NCBI GenBank assembly: GCA_002482505.1
Contig: DLGD01000022.1
Span: 1-35,226, forward strand
Direction: 5' to 3'
Source: Christensenella sp. UBA7703
GTDB taxonomy: Bacteria; Bacillota; Clostridia; Christensenellales; CAG-138
Length of the DNA: 35,226 bases
Shown: piece after piece, positions 16,697-24,110 of the stretch
Layout of the letters: each line of letters starts with the position of its first letter
Position numbering within the stretch: the first letter of the stretch is position 1
The notes under the pieces: model-generated
What the model saw: only the letters and a program-made list of their open reading frames with translations
Told to the model about the DNA's origin: nothing
Database searches by the model: none
Program-made: the position numbers and the translations under genes

Positions 16697-17896
16697 ATGT
16701 TTGACCCCGAAGTACGCGCAATTGAACCCGATCTGATCGCCTGGCGGAGGCACATGCATCAAAACCCGGAGGTGTCGTTTGAAGAGATTGAAACGACGCA
16801 GTATCTGGAGCAGTTTCTGCGCTGTTTCGGCGTGGACGCGATCGACCGCCCGACGAAGACGGGGCTTGTTGCGCACATCTTCGGCAAGAAACCCGGCCGA
16901 TGCGCCACGGTTGCGTTTCGCGCGGATATCGACGCGCTGCCGATGCAGGAGGAAAACGACCTGCCGTATTGCTCAAACAACGCGGGCGTGATGCACGCCT
17001 GCGGGCATGACGGGCACGCCGCGATGCTGCTTTCGCTTGCGCGGCTGTTATGCGAGCACCGCGAAAGCTTCTCCGGCGAAGCGCGGCTGATCTTTCAGCA
17101 TGCAGAGGAACTGCCGCCCGGCGGCGCGATCGAGCTTGTCCGCGCGGGCGCGCTGGATGGCGCGGAGGCAGCACTTGGGCTGCATCTTTCCAGCAATTTT
17201 GACACGGGTCTATTCGCGCTCAAAAGCGGCGTTTTAACCAGCAATGTCGATCGTTTTACCGTCACCGTCACGGGGCGCGGCGGTCACTGCGCCTTTCCGG
17301 AGCAGTGCGCAGATCCTTTGCTGGCCGCAAGTGAGATCGTGCTCTCGCTGCAAAGCATCGTCTCGCGACGCATTCCCGCAAGCGAGCCCGCCGTGGTCTC
17401 CGTCTGCGAGTTTCACGCGGGCAGTGCCTATAACATCATCCCGGCAGACGCGACGCTCAACGCCTCCGTTCGCTCCTTTGGCGAGGGGACGCGGCGGCTC
17501 ATCGAGCGCGAAGCACGGCACATCTGCGAGCATGTCGCCGCTGCGCACGGCTGCACGGCGCGGTTGGATTGGCTGGAAGGCTATCCCAGCGTCGTAAACG
17601 ACGAAGCGCTGGCCGAAGAAGCGGGACACGTGATTGCCGCGCGCTTTGGCAAAGAACAGATGCAACCCATCGGCGTCATCATGCCGGGCGAGGACTTTTC
17701 CTATATGCTGGAGGGTAAGCCGGGGTTCTTTGTGGAACTCGGCACGCGAAATCCCGCGCTCTTGTGTGACGCGCCGCACCACAACACGCGCTATCGCATG
17801 GATGAAGCCGCGCTGCTCTACGGCGTACAGTATCAATATGACATCGCCCGCGCGCTGCTGGACGGCACGCGTCGCTTCTGGGAGGGTCGCGCGTGA
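16697..17896 (+). CDS. M20 family amidohydrolase (HipO/AbgB-like)
   Basis: A 399-residue metallo-amidohydrolase of the M20D type that removes an acyl or amino-acid group from an amide-linked substrate. Motifs: RRHMHQNPEVSFEE (residues 17-30), FRADIDALPMQEE (74-86), HACGHDGHAAM (100-110; Cys102 and His104 are expected metal ligands), FQHAEELPPGGA with the catalytic Glu pair, and the C-terminal PGEDFSYM and HHNTRY blocks. The start at 16697 is set by GAGGAG 8 bases upstream. It overlaps the next gene by 4 bases. The substrate is not identifiable from sequence. Confidence 0.88.
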   Translation: MFDPEVRAIEPDLIAWRRHMHQNPEVSFEEIETTQYLEQFLRCFGVDAIDRPTKTGLVAHIFGKKPGRCATVAFRADIDALPMQEENDLPYCSNNAGVMHACGHDGHAAMLLSLARLLCEHRESFSGEARLIFQHAEELPPGGAIELVRAGALDGAEAALGLHLSSNFDTGLFALKSGVLTSNVDRFTVTVTGRGGHCAFPEQCADPLLAASEIVLSLQSIVSRRIPASEPAVVSVCEFHAGSAYNIIPADATLNASVRSFGEGTRRLIEREARHICEHVAAAHGCTARLDWLEGYPSVVNDEALAEEAGHVIAARFGKEQMQPIGVIMPGEDFSYMLEGKPGFFVELGTRNPALLCDAPHHNTRYRMDEAALLYGVQYQYDIARALLDGTRRFWEGRA

Positions 17897-18702
17897 AGCT
17901 GACGGTATTGGTGGACAACCACACATATATCGACCGTTACTATCTCGGCGAGCCTGCGGTATGCTATCTCATCGAGGACGGGGGACAGAATATCCTGCTC
18001 GACACGGGATATTCGGAGGTGTTCCTCGAGAACGCCGTCCGGATGGGGATCGATCTTTCGGGCGTGACGGACATCGTCCTTTCCCACGGGCACAACGACC
18101 ATACGGGCGGGCTGCCCGCGTTTCTTGCGCGGTTTTCGCAGGGCGTGCGCCTCTTTGCGCATCCCCGGGCGCTCCTACCCAAACGTGTGGAGGGAATGGA
18201 AGTCGGCTCGCCGATTTCGCTTGAAAAGTTGCCGCAGCGGGTGCAGACGCGGCTCGTGACGAAGCCTTGCGCCGTGAGCGAGCACGTGCTGTTTCTTGGC
18301 GAGGTTCCGCGCGTCTATGCGTTTGAGCAAAACCGCGCGGTGGGCGAAGCGCCGTCGGCCTGCGGCTGCTGCTGGGAGAGCGATGCGCTGGCGGATGATA
18401 CGAGCCTCGCGCTCGTGCTTCCGGAGGGCGTGTTTGTGGTTACGGGCTGTGCGCACGCGGGCGTATGCAACACGGTTGCCTATGCCAAGGAAATTTCGGG
18501 AAAAGAGCGCGTTCTGGGAGTGCTCGGCGGGTTTCATCTCTTTGAGACGGGTGGTGTGCTGGATGAGACGATTGCGACCCTCCGCGCGCTTGACGTGGAG
18601 CGGGTGTATCCCGCGCACTGCACAAGCCTTGCGGTCAAGAGCGCGCTGTTTGCCGCCATGCCGACACAAGAGGTCGGTGTCGGGCTGACGATTTTGTGGT
18701 AG
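17893..18702 (+). CDS. MBL-fold metallohydrolase, DHPS-like group
   Basis: A 269-residue metallo-beta-lactamase-fold hydrolase. The metal motif HxHxDH is at His65, His67, Asp69 and His70 (LSHGHNDHTGG), and a second signature TGCAHAGVCNTV and the late GGFHL block place it with proteins related to the dihydropterin/beta-ribofuranosyl-aminobenzene phosphate synthase group (archaeal methanopterin pathway). In bacteria this group has no settled function. It starts with GTG overlapping the M20 stop (GTGA) and is the last gene of the five-gene operon. Confidence 0.82.
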   Translation: MKLTVLVDNHTYIDRYYLGEPAVCYLIEDGGQNILLDTGYSEVFLENAVRMGIDLSGVTDIVLSHGHNDHTGGLPAFLARFSQGVRLFAHPRALLPKRVEGMEVGSPISLEKLPQRVQTRLVTKPCAVSEHVLFLGEVPRVYAFEQNRAVGEAPSACGCCWESDALADDTSLALVLPEGVFVVTGCAHAGVCNTVAYAKEISGKERVLGVLGGFHLFETGGVLDETIATLRALDVERVYPAHCTSLAVKSALFAAMPTQEVGVGLTILW

Positions 18703-18740
18703 AATAAGAGCGTAGAGTGAAACCGAATTCCAAACAACAA

Positions 18741-18874
18741 AAATGATTTCCGAACACGAGAAATCCGAGAATCGATTGTAAAGAAATCGAAAAGTGAAAT
18801 CATTTGGAAAAGGTTGTAACTCTTTTCTCTTTTTTCAAGAAACCACTTGAAAAGAGCGCCAAAAACAATATACT
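18741..18874 (+). promoter_or_regulatory. Promoter with nested inverted repeats for the SH3b protein gene
   Basis: The promoter is TTGAAA (18847-18852), 16 bases, TATACT (18869-18874). Upstream is a perfect 10-bp inverted repeat AAATGATTTC/GAAATCATTT (18741-18750 and 18796-18805) enclosing TCGATT/AATCGA. A third imperfect repeat, CTCTTTTTTCAAG with CTTGAAAAGAG, covers the -35 box. The promoter call is fairly firm; the operator role of the repeats is inference. Confidence 0.55.
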
Positions 18875-18947
18875 GTCCATAGGAATCGAGAAGGGTTTTG
18901 TTGCGTTGTAACAATTTACACGCGCTCATGCATTTGGGGAGGATATC

Positions 18948-19757
18948 ATGAAGAGAAGAACCGTGCGCATCACACCATTGGGTTATATTGTGCTGGCCAT
19001 CATCATTCTGGTGATGGTGGTAAGCATCTATTTTATCGTTTGGTCTATGCGTAATACCGGAGAAGAGCCAAACAGCGGAAACCTCAACAGCAACTCCGTT
19101 TCGTCGCAAACGCCGACTCCGTCGCTCCCGCCGGTGAGTGCAAACACCCCTGCGCCGACCGTGGCGCCGACCCAGGCAGCGACCAATGCGCCCGTGGCGA
19201 CGACCCCGGCTGCAACGCCCAAACCGGACGACACCCCGGAACCAAAGGTGAAAGAACCGACCTCCGCGCAGATCGCATCTGCTGTGGACGGCACGCTGAA
19301 CTCCAGCGGTGTTGTGCTCCGCGCAGGCCCCGCGCAGACGTATTCCATCCTCGGCAAATATTCCTCCGGTACACAACTGAAGGTTTATGAGGCTGAAGGG
19401 GAGTATTTCTTTGTCCGCGTGGTCAAGGAAAACCTCGTTGGTTATATCGCAGCAAAGTTTGTGGATAAGGCGGGCATCGTGCCCGGCGAGAACGCAACCC
19501 CCACGCCGAAGGGCATCGCGGGAACCATCCCCGGTACCGTAAGCGCGAGCAAAGTTGCCCTGCGCAGCGTGCCCAGCACGGAGGGAAACACCCCTGTGAG
19601 CGAAGCGGTCAAGGGTGACGCGGTATATATCTTCTTCAAGACGGGTGATTTCTACTACATTCAGGTCGCCTCGACGGGACTCAAGTGCTATGCCGCGGCG
19701 AAGTTCATCACCGCGAGCACCGCGGTTCCGACCGGAACGCCTGTGCCCACAAAATAA
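18948..19757 (+). CDS. Membrane-anchored protein with two SH3b domains
   Basis: A 269-residue protein with an Arg-rich N-terminus, one membrane segment (about residues 11-32), a Thr/Pro/Ala-rich linker (about 47-95) and two bacterial SH3 domains. The first is SSGVVLRAGPAQTYSILGKY onward (about residues 117-172), the second SASKVALRSVPSTEGNTPV onward (about 200-255). SH3b domains of this type usually bind peptidoglycan or peptides outside the cell. There is no catalytic domain, so it may be a wall-binding adaptor. GGGGAGG precedes the ATG. Single-gene unit with promoter and terminator. Confidence 0.8.
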   Translation: MKRRTVRITPLGYIVLAIIILVMVVSIYFIVWSMRNTGEEPNSGNLNSNSVSSQTPTPSLPPVSANTPAPTVAPTQAATNAPVATTPAATPKPDDTPEPKVKEPTSAQIASAVDGTLNSSGVVLRAGPAQTYSILGKYSSGTQLKVYEAEGEYFFVRVVKENLVGYIAAKFVDKAGIVPGENATPTPKGIAGTIPGTVSASKVALRSVPSTEGNTPVSEAVKGDAVYIFFKTGDFYYIQVASTGLKCYAAAKFITASTAVPTGTPVPTK

Positions 19758-19771
19758 AACAAAAGCAACAC

Positions 19772-19802
19772 AAAAGGCTGCCTGATGAGGGCAGTCTTTT
19801 TT
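19772..19802 (+). terminator. Terminator of the SH3b protein gene
   Basis: AAGGCTGCC (19774-19782) pairs with GGCAGTCTT (19790-19798, one G-U), loop TGATGAG, followed by a T-run to 19802. Confidence 0.85.
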
Positions 19803-19858
19803 GCGGGGTGTAGAGAGGGCTGTCAAACAGGAAGGTCTTTTGCTACTTTGGGGCACGC

Positions 19859-19940
19859 GGGCGGATACTATCCGCCCCTACCGAACCTTGCGTTACAGCT
19901 CGAGTTGACTTGTGAAAGATAAGAGAAGAAACTTTCACAA
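19859..19940. repeat. Palindromes in the gap between the SH3b gene and thrS
   Basis: GGGCGGATA-C-TATCCGCCC (19859-19877) is a perfect palindrome, and TTGTGAAAG/CTTTCACAA (19910-19918, 19932-19940) is a perfect 9-bp inverted repeat. No gene lies in this 290-base gap. A near copy of the first palindrome (15 of 17 bases) is at 13179-13195, also beside a terminator between convergent genes. Confidence 0.5.
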
Positions 19941-19997
19941 CGTACGATGGATGATCCGCCTTAGCCCGCGCTTGCCAACCACCCGCTCCAACACAAA

Positions 19998-20035
19998 GAC
20001 AAAGGAGCGATCCGTTTCTGGACAGCTCCTTTGTC
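19998..20035 (-). terminator. Terminator of thrS
   Basis: GACAAAGGAGC/GCTCCTTTGTC (19998-20008, 20025-20035), an 11-bp perfect stem with a 16-base loop that can pair further, starting 12 bases past the thrS stop. The minus-strand T-run is interrupted (TTTGTG). Confidence 0.65.
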
Positions 20036-20047
20036 TCCTGCGTTGAT

Positions 20048-21994
20048 TTATTTCGCTTTCGTCGCGATCTCTTCCAGCAGCTTGGCGCGGAAGTCCGCGA
20101 GGGTCATCGTGCCGAGGTCACCATCTTTACGACTGCGCACCGCGACCAGCCCCTGCTCAATCTCCTTGTCGCCGATAACGAGCATGTACGGAATCTTCTG
20201 CATCTGCGCTTCGCGGATCTTGAAGCCGATCTTCTCGTTGCGAAGGTCGGTTTCGACACGAATACCATACTGCTCCAGCGACTTCTGAATTTCGACAGAA
20301 GCGTCCGCCGTGCGATCCGTAATCGGCAGCACTTTCACCTGCACCGGTGCTATCCATGTCGGCAGCGCGCCTGCATATTTCTCGATCAAGAGTCCCAGCG
20401 TACGCTCATAGCAGCCAATCGACGTGCGGTGGATGACGACCGGGTATTTCTTGAGCCCGTCGCTGTCCATATACTGCATGCCGAAGCGCTCGGCCAGCTG
20501 GAAGTCGATCTGAATCGTGATCAGCGTGTCCTCTTTGCCGTAGACGTTGCGAATCTGGATGTCCAGTTTCGGTCCGTAGAAGGCGGCCTCGCCGTCGGCT
20601 TCATGATACGGCACCTGGAGGTCGTTGAGGATTTCACGCATCATGTTCTGCGTGCATTCCCAGTCCTCTTTGTCGCCGATGTACTTATCCTTGTCGTTCT
20701 CGTCCCATTTGCTGAAGCGATAGCTCACATCGTCCGTAAAGCCGAGGGTATCGATCATGAACTTCGCGAGGTCGAGACAACCCTTGAACTCGTCCGCAAC
20801 TTGATCCGGGCGGCAGGCAAGGTGGCCTTCCGAAATCGTGAATTGGCGAAGACGGATCAGGCCGTGCATCTCGCCGCTGCTCTCGTTGCGGAAAAGCGTG
20901 CTCGTCTCGTTGTAGCGCAGCGGCAAGTCGCGATAGGAGCGCGCGCGGTTGAGGTACGCCATAAACTGGAACGGGCAGGTCATCGGGCGCAGCGCGAACA
21001 CCTCCGCGTTTTCGTCCTCCACATCCGGCGAATCACTCATGACGAACATGCCGTCGCGGTAGTGATCCCAGTGGCCGGAGATTTTATAGAGTTCGCGCTT
21101 TGCGATGAACGGCGTTTTCGTGAGCAGATAGCCGCGTTTTTGCTCCTCGTCCTCGACGAAACGCTGGAGAAGCTGAATCACCCGCGCGCCCTTGGGCAGC
21201 AGGATGGGAAGACCCTGGCCGATGACATCCACCGTGGTGAAGAGCTCCAGTTCGCGCCCAAGCTTGTTGTGGTCGCGTTTTTTCGCTTCTTCGAGGGCGG
21301 TCACGTAGGCGTCCAGGTCGGCTTTCTTCTCAAACGCCGTGCCATAGATGCGCTGGAGCATCTTGTTCTTCTCGCTGCCGCGCCAGTAGGCGCCGGCGAC
21401 GTTCAGCAGCTTGATGTTTTTGACCACGCCCGTGCTCTTGACGTGAGGACCCGCGCAGAGGTCGACAAAGTCGCCCTGGCGATAGAAGCTGATGATTGCG
21501 TCTACGGGCAGGTCGCGGATGAGCTCGACCTTGTATGGTTCGCCGAGCTTGTCCATATACGCGATGGCCTCCTCGCGGGGCAACTCAAAGCGCTCGATCT
21601 TCTGGTCTTCCTTCTCGATTTTCGCCATCTCAGCTTCGATCTTGCCGAGGTCTTCCGGCGTGAAGGTTTCGGGGGTATCAAAGTCGTAATAGAAACCGTT
21701 TTCGATCGCGGGACCAATGGCGAGTTTCGTCTCCGGCCAGAGGCGCTTGACCGCCTGCGCGAGCACGTGGGACGCGGTATGGCGATAAGCCCAGCGTCCG
21801 TTTTCGTCCTTAAACGTATAGAACGTCAGCTGGTGGTCGCCGGTGATGGGGCGGAATGCATCGCTGTGCGCGCCGTCGATGGAGCAGGACAGCGTGGCCC
21901 GCGCAAGCCCCGGGCTGATCTCGTTTGCGATTTCAAGCCCCGTCATGCCGTCGGCAAACTCACGCGTGTTCCCGTCGGGAAATGTGATGATCAT
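20048..21994 (-). CDS. thrS: Threonyl-tRNA synthetase
   Basis: A 648-residue class II synthetase that charges tRNA-Thr. The order is the TGS domain (residues 1-60), the editing domain with its HTASHVLAQAVKRL block near residue 72, the catalytic core (about 240-530) and the anticodon-binding domain (about 540-640, from VQVKVLPI). Zinc-site residues are present: Cys in MTCPF, His in ISEGH and His in VIHRTSIG. Motif 2 reads RNESSGEMHGLIRLRQFT; the RQFTISEGH form is the one common in Clostridia. The ATG at 21994 follows AGGAGGAG; the upstream frame extension is not translated. Expression is controlled by the T-box leader upstream. Confidence 0.97.
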   Translation of the reverse strand: MIITFPDGNTREFADGMTGLEIANEISPGLARATLSCSIDGAHSDAFRPITGDHQLTFYTFKDENGRWAYRHTASHVLAQAVKRLWPETKLAIGPAIENGFYYDFDTPETFTPEDLGKIEAEMAKIEKEDQKIERFELPREEAIAYMDKLGEPYKVELIRDLPVDAIISFYRQGDFVDLCAGPHVKSTGVVKNIKLLNVAGAYWRGSEKNKMLQRIYGTAFEKKADLDAYVTALEEAKKRDHNKLGRELELFTTVDVIGQGLPILLPKGARVIQLLQRFVEDEEQKRGYLLTKTPFIAKRELYKISGHWDHYRDGMFVMSDSPDVEDENAEVFALRPMTCPFQFMAYLNRARSYRDLPLRYNETSTLFRNESSGEMHGLIRLRQFTISEGHLACRPDQVADEFKGCLDLAKFMIDTLGFTDDVSYRFSKWDENDKDKYIGDKEDWECTQNMMREILNDLQVPYHEADGEAAFYGPKLDIQIRNVYGKEDTLITIQIDFQLAERFGMQYMDSDGLKKYPVVIHRTSIGCYERTLGLLIEKYAGALPTWIAPVQVKVLPITDRTADASVEIQKSLEQYGIRVETDLRNEKIGFKIREAQMQKIPYMLVIGDKEIEQGLVAVRSRKDGDLGTMTLADFRAKLLEEIATKAK

Positions 21995-22070
21995 ATGGAT
22001 TCTCCTCCTGTTACTCTTCGCAATTTTTAATTGAACTCTTCGTGTCAAGCGCTTTGCTGGACACCAAAAT

Positions 22071-22304
22071 AAAAACGCCCCGAAGTCATTTCAACTTCGG
22101 GACGATAGTGTCTCTACCGCGGTTCCACCCGTGTTCGCGAATCGTAAAAATCCGCGCGCTTTATCCCGCTGTATCGGGCGGTTCCCGTTTCGGGTCGTCG
22201 GGCGGTCTTCGCGCTGCCATCCGCCGCCGCGCTCGCACCAAAGTGCGCGGCTCTCTTGGGTGAATGTTTGCAGGCGTTACTGCTTCCCGAGTCTTACCAG
22301 ATTA
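22071..22304 (-). promoter_or_regulatory. T-box riboswitch of thrS (threonine)
   Basis: The leader carries the T-box GGGTGGAACCGCGG (minus strand, 22117-22130), which pairs with the free tRNA acceptor end, and a terminator CCCGAAGT/ACTTCGGG (22079-22101) followed by a T-run. Stem I shows the AGAGAG bulge and the TGGTG loop. Its base TCGGG (22286-22290) pairs with CCCGA (22174-22178), enclosing AGTA on one side and GAACCG on the other. The codon in the specifier position is therefore ACC (22180-22182), a threonine codon, which agrees with the gene. Uncharged tRNA-Thr should allow read-through. Confidence 0.93.
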
Positions 22305-22310
22305 CCTTTT

Positions 22311-22339
22311 AGTATAATCACGCAAAAAGAAAATGTCAA
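22311..22339 (-). promoter_or_regulatory. Promoter of thrS
   Basis: On the minus strand a perfect TTGACA (22334-22339), a 17-base spacer and TATACT (22311-22316), placed exactly before the T-box leader. Confidence 0.85.
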
Positions 22340-22407
22340 ATCGTCTGTAAGGTAATTCTGTGAAAAAACCGTGGAAAACCGTCGCGTTGATGTGATGTTT
22401 TGCTACA

Positions 22408-23199
22408 TTAGGATACCGCGCTTGCCGCGTGCTGCGCTGCGATGCGCATGCCCAGCACATCCTCCATCTCATACCAGCCGATGCGGCTGACGATGAACTC
22501 CGCTGCGGTCAGCGCGCCTTCGACAAACGCTCTTCGGCTGAAGGACTCGTGCGTGAGCGAGAGCCGCTCATAATCGCTCGCGAGCAGCACGGTGTGCATG
22601 CCGACGTATCCGCCCGCGCGGACGGCGTCGATGGGTACCTCCGCTCCGGCAGGGAGCTCCTCCTCCAGAGCGGCGGCAATCTTCTTTGCCGTGCCGGACG
22701 GGATGTCGTACTTCTTGCTGTGGTGCGTTTCGGTGATGTGATAATCAAACGAAGGCAGCGCGCGGGCAACGAGGCGCAGCGCGGCGAGCAGCACGTTGAC
22801 GCCCAGGGTCACGTTTGGCGCGTAGACCACGCCGAGCTTGTTGTGCCGCACAAAGTCGGTCATCCAGAGCATATCCGCCTCCGTATGCCCGGTGGTGCAG
22901 AGGACGGCGGGGATGCGGTGCTTTTTACAGGCACGAAGGAGCGTCTTTGTGCCCGTGGGGTTGGAAAAATCGATGAGTACGTCGACCGGTACCTCGCTGA
23001 GCCCCGGATCGATTTGGGTGATTTCATGGATGATGATACCGGTGTTGGCTCGGTTGATGAGTTCTCCCGCGTCCCGTCCGGCTTTTTCGCTGCCGGCGCT
23101 GCAAAACGCCGCGGTCAGATGAAAGCGCTCGCTGTCGAGCAATGCGCGGAGAACTTCGCTTCCCGTGCGCCCGACGCCGCAGACGGCTACTTGTATCAT
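22408..23199 (-). CDS. dapB: 4-Hydroxy-tetrahydrodipicolinate reductase
   Basis: A 263-residue DapB: it reduces hydroxy-tetrahydrodipicolinate with NAD(P)H on the way to diaminopimelate (cell wall) and lysine. N-terminal nucleotide motif GVGRTG (residues 8-13; the usual form is GxxGxMG), DFSNPTGT, the catalytic stretch ETHHSKKYDIPSGTA near residue 155, and the C-terminal SFSRRAFVEGAL block. AAAGGAG precedes the ATG. It stands alone rather than in a dap operon and lies behind a c-di-AMP riboswitch. Confidence 0.9.
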   Translation of the reverse strand: MIQVAVCGVGRTGSEVLRALLDSERFHLTAAFCSAGSEKAGRDAGELINRANTGIIIHEITQIDPGLSEVPVDVLIDFSNPTGTKTLLRACKKHRIPAVLCTTGHTEADMLWMTDFVRHNKLGVVYAPNVTLGVNVLLAALRLVARALPSFDYHITETHHSKKYDIPSGTAKKIAAALEEELPAGAEVPIDAVRAGGYVGMHTVLLASDYERLSLTHESFSRRAFVEGALTAAEFIVSRIGWYEMEDVLGMRIAAQHAASAVS

Positions 23200-23260
23200 G
23201 CGAACATCTCCTTTCTATGGTTGAATGGGTGGGGGCGTTCCGCGGCTGGTAGATGCACGC

Positions 23261-23296
23261 AAAAAAACATGCGCCCGCGGACAAATCGCAAGCGCA
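23261..23296 (-). terminator. Leader terminator between the c-di-AMP riboswitch and dapB
   Basis: On the minus strand TGCGCTTGCG, loop ATTTGTC and CGCGGGCGCA (23270-23296) form a 10-bp stem, followed by TG and seven T (23261-23267). It lies between the aptamer and dapB, so premature termination is the likely output of the switch. Confidence 0.75.
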
Positions 23297-23348
23297 AGAA
23301 AAAACAGAATCGGTTTTCCAATAGAAAATAGACGTGGAAAAACACAAG

Positions 23349-23474
23349 CTTTCTACGCTTACGAGATTAGCTGACGGGTTCGGACGAAAAGCTGTCCTAC
23401 CGGCATATGATTGCCGGATTCACCCCAATAAATGGTTCTCCCGCTCCTTCGTGTGCGACACGGAGGATTCAGCT
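23349..23474 (-). promoter_or_regulatory. c-di-AMP riboswitch (ydaO/yuaA type)
   Basis: The minus strand carries the conserved parts of this aptamer in the right order: GAATCC, a variable stem, GGGAGAACCATTTATTGGGG then TGAATC, a hairpin CCGGC...GCCGG, TAGGACAG...GTCC, GAACCCGTCAGCTAATCTC and a final AAGCG. The match to the ydaO consensus and to the T. tengcongensis aptamer as I remember it is strong. Known members turn genes off when c-di-AMP is high, usually for wall remodelling or potassium/osmolyte transport. Here the downstream gene is dapB. Confidence 0.9.
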
Positions 23475-23490
23475 ATTTTGTTGTATGTTT

Positions 23491-23519
23491 ACTATATGAT
23501 ATAGGAATAGCGTTGTCAA
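23491..23519 (-). promoter_or_regulatory. Promoter of the c-di-AMP riboswitch / dapB transcript
   Basis: On the minus strand TTGACA (23514-23519), a 17-base spacer and TATAGT (23491-23496), 16 bases before the first conserved aptamer bases. The 397-base gap between rlmH and dapB is filled by this promoter, the riboswitch and its terminator. Confidence 0.85.
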
Positions 23520-23596
23520 ACACTTTTGACTGTATTACCAAAAATAACAATATAAAAACACAAAATGTACGTAATTACATCAGACGATGCGCACGA

Positions 23597-24076
23597 TTAT
23601 TTATGATATGGTTCGCGGGCGTTGATCTTAAACGCACGATAGATCTGCTCCAGCAGCACCACGCGGCAGAGCCCGTGCGGCAAGGTCATGTCGGAAACGG
23701 AGAGCAGCAGATCCGCGCGGCTGGCCACGGCGGGGCTTAGGCCAAGAGAGCCGCCGATGACGAACGTGATGCAGGAAAACGAACGGTCAAACGTCGCTTG
23801 CAGCGTCTTTGCAAACTGCTCGGAGGTGAAGCGCTTGCCATCGATGGCGAGGCAAACGACAAATTCGCCGGGTAGGATACGGGCAAGCAGGCGCTCGCCT
23901 TCGCGCTCCATCACCTGCGTTTCCTCGGCGGCGGAGAGCGTTTCCGGCGCTTTCTCGTCGCTTACTTCCGCAATCTCCAGCGTGCAAAACCGCGAGAGCC
24001 GCTTGGCATATTCCGCCACGGCATCCCGATAGAATGCATCCTTCACTTTTCCCACGCAGGCGATTTTGATTTTCAT
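23597..24076 (-). CDS. rlmH: 23S rRNA (pseudouridine-1915-N3)-methyltransferase
   Basis: A 159-residue SPOUT-class methyltransferase that modifies pseudouridine 1915 in helix 69 of 23S rRNA, using S-adenosylmethionine. The knot region is FVIGGSLGLSPAV, and the C-terminal signature MTLPHGLCRVVLLEQIYRAF runs to the end (EPYHK). Length is exactly typical. The ATG at 24076 starts the conserved MKIKIACVGK; the Shine-Dalgarno sequence is weak. It lies 34 bases after the WalJ-like gene, an arrangement common in Bacillota, so the two are probably co-transcribed. Confidence 0.95.
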   Translation of the reverse strand: MKIKIACVGKVKDAFYRDAVAEYAKRLSRFCTLEIAEVSDEKAPETLSAAEETQVMEREGERLLARILPGEFVVCLAIDGKRFTSEQFAKTLQATFDRSFSCITFVIGGSLGLSPAVASRADLLLSVSDMTLPHGLCRVVLLEQIYRAFKINAREPYHK

Positions 24077-24110
24077 CGATTCGTGTTTTCTCGCTTGTGC
24101 AATTGTATTC

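Noticed and set aside
15414..17174. 586-codon open frame on the minus strand
   Set aside because: It is antisense to three well-supported genes (oxidoreductase, alcohol dehydrogenase, M20 hydrolase) and shows Arg/Ala-rich shadow composition.
20429..22030. 533-codon open frame on the + strand across thrS
   Set aside because: It is antisense to a clear threonyl-tRNA synthetase, has no recognisable domain, and arises from the GC-rich codon usage of the real gene.
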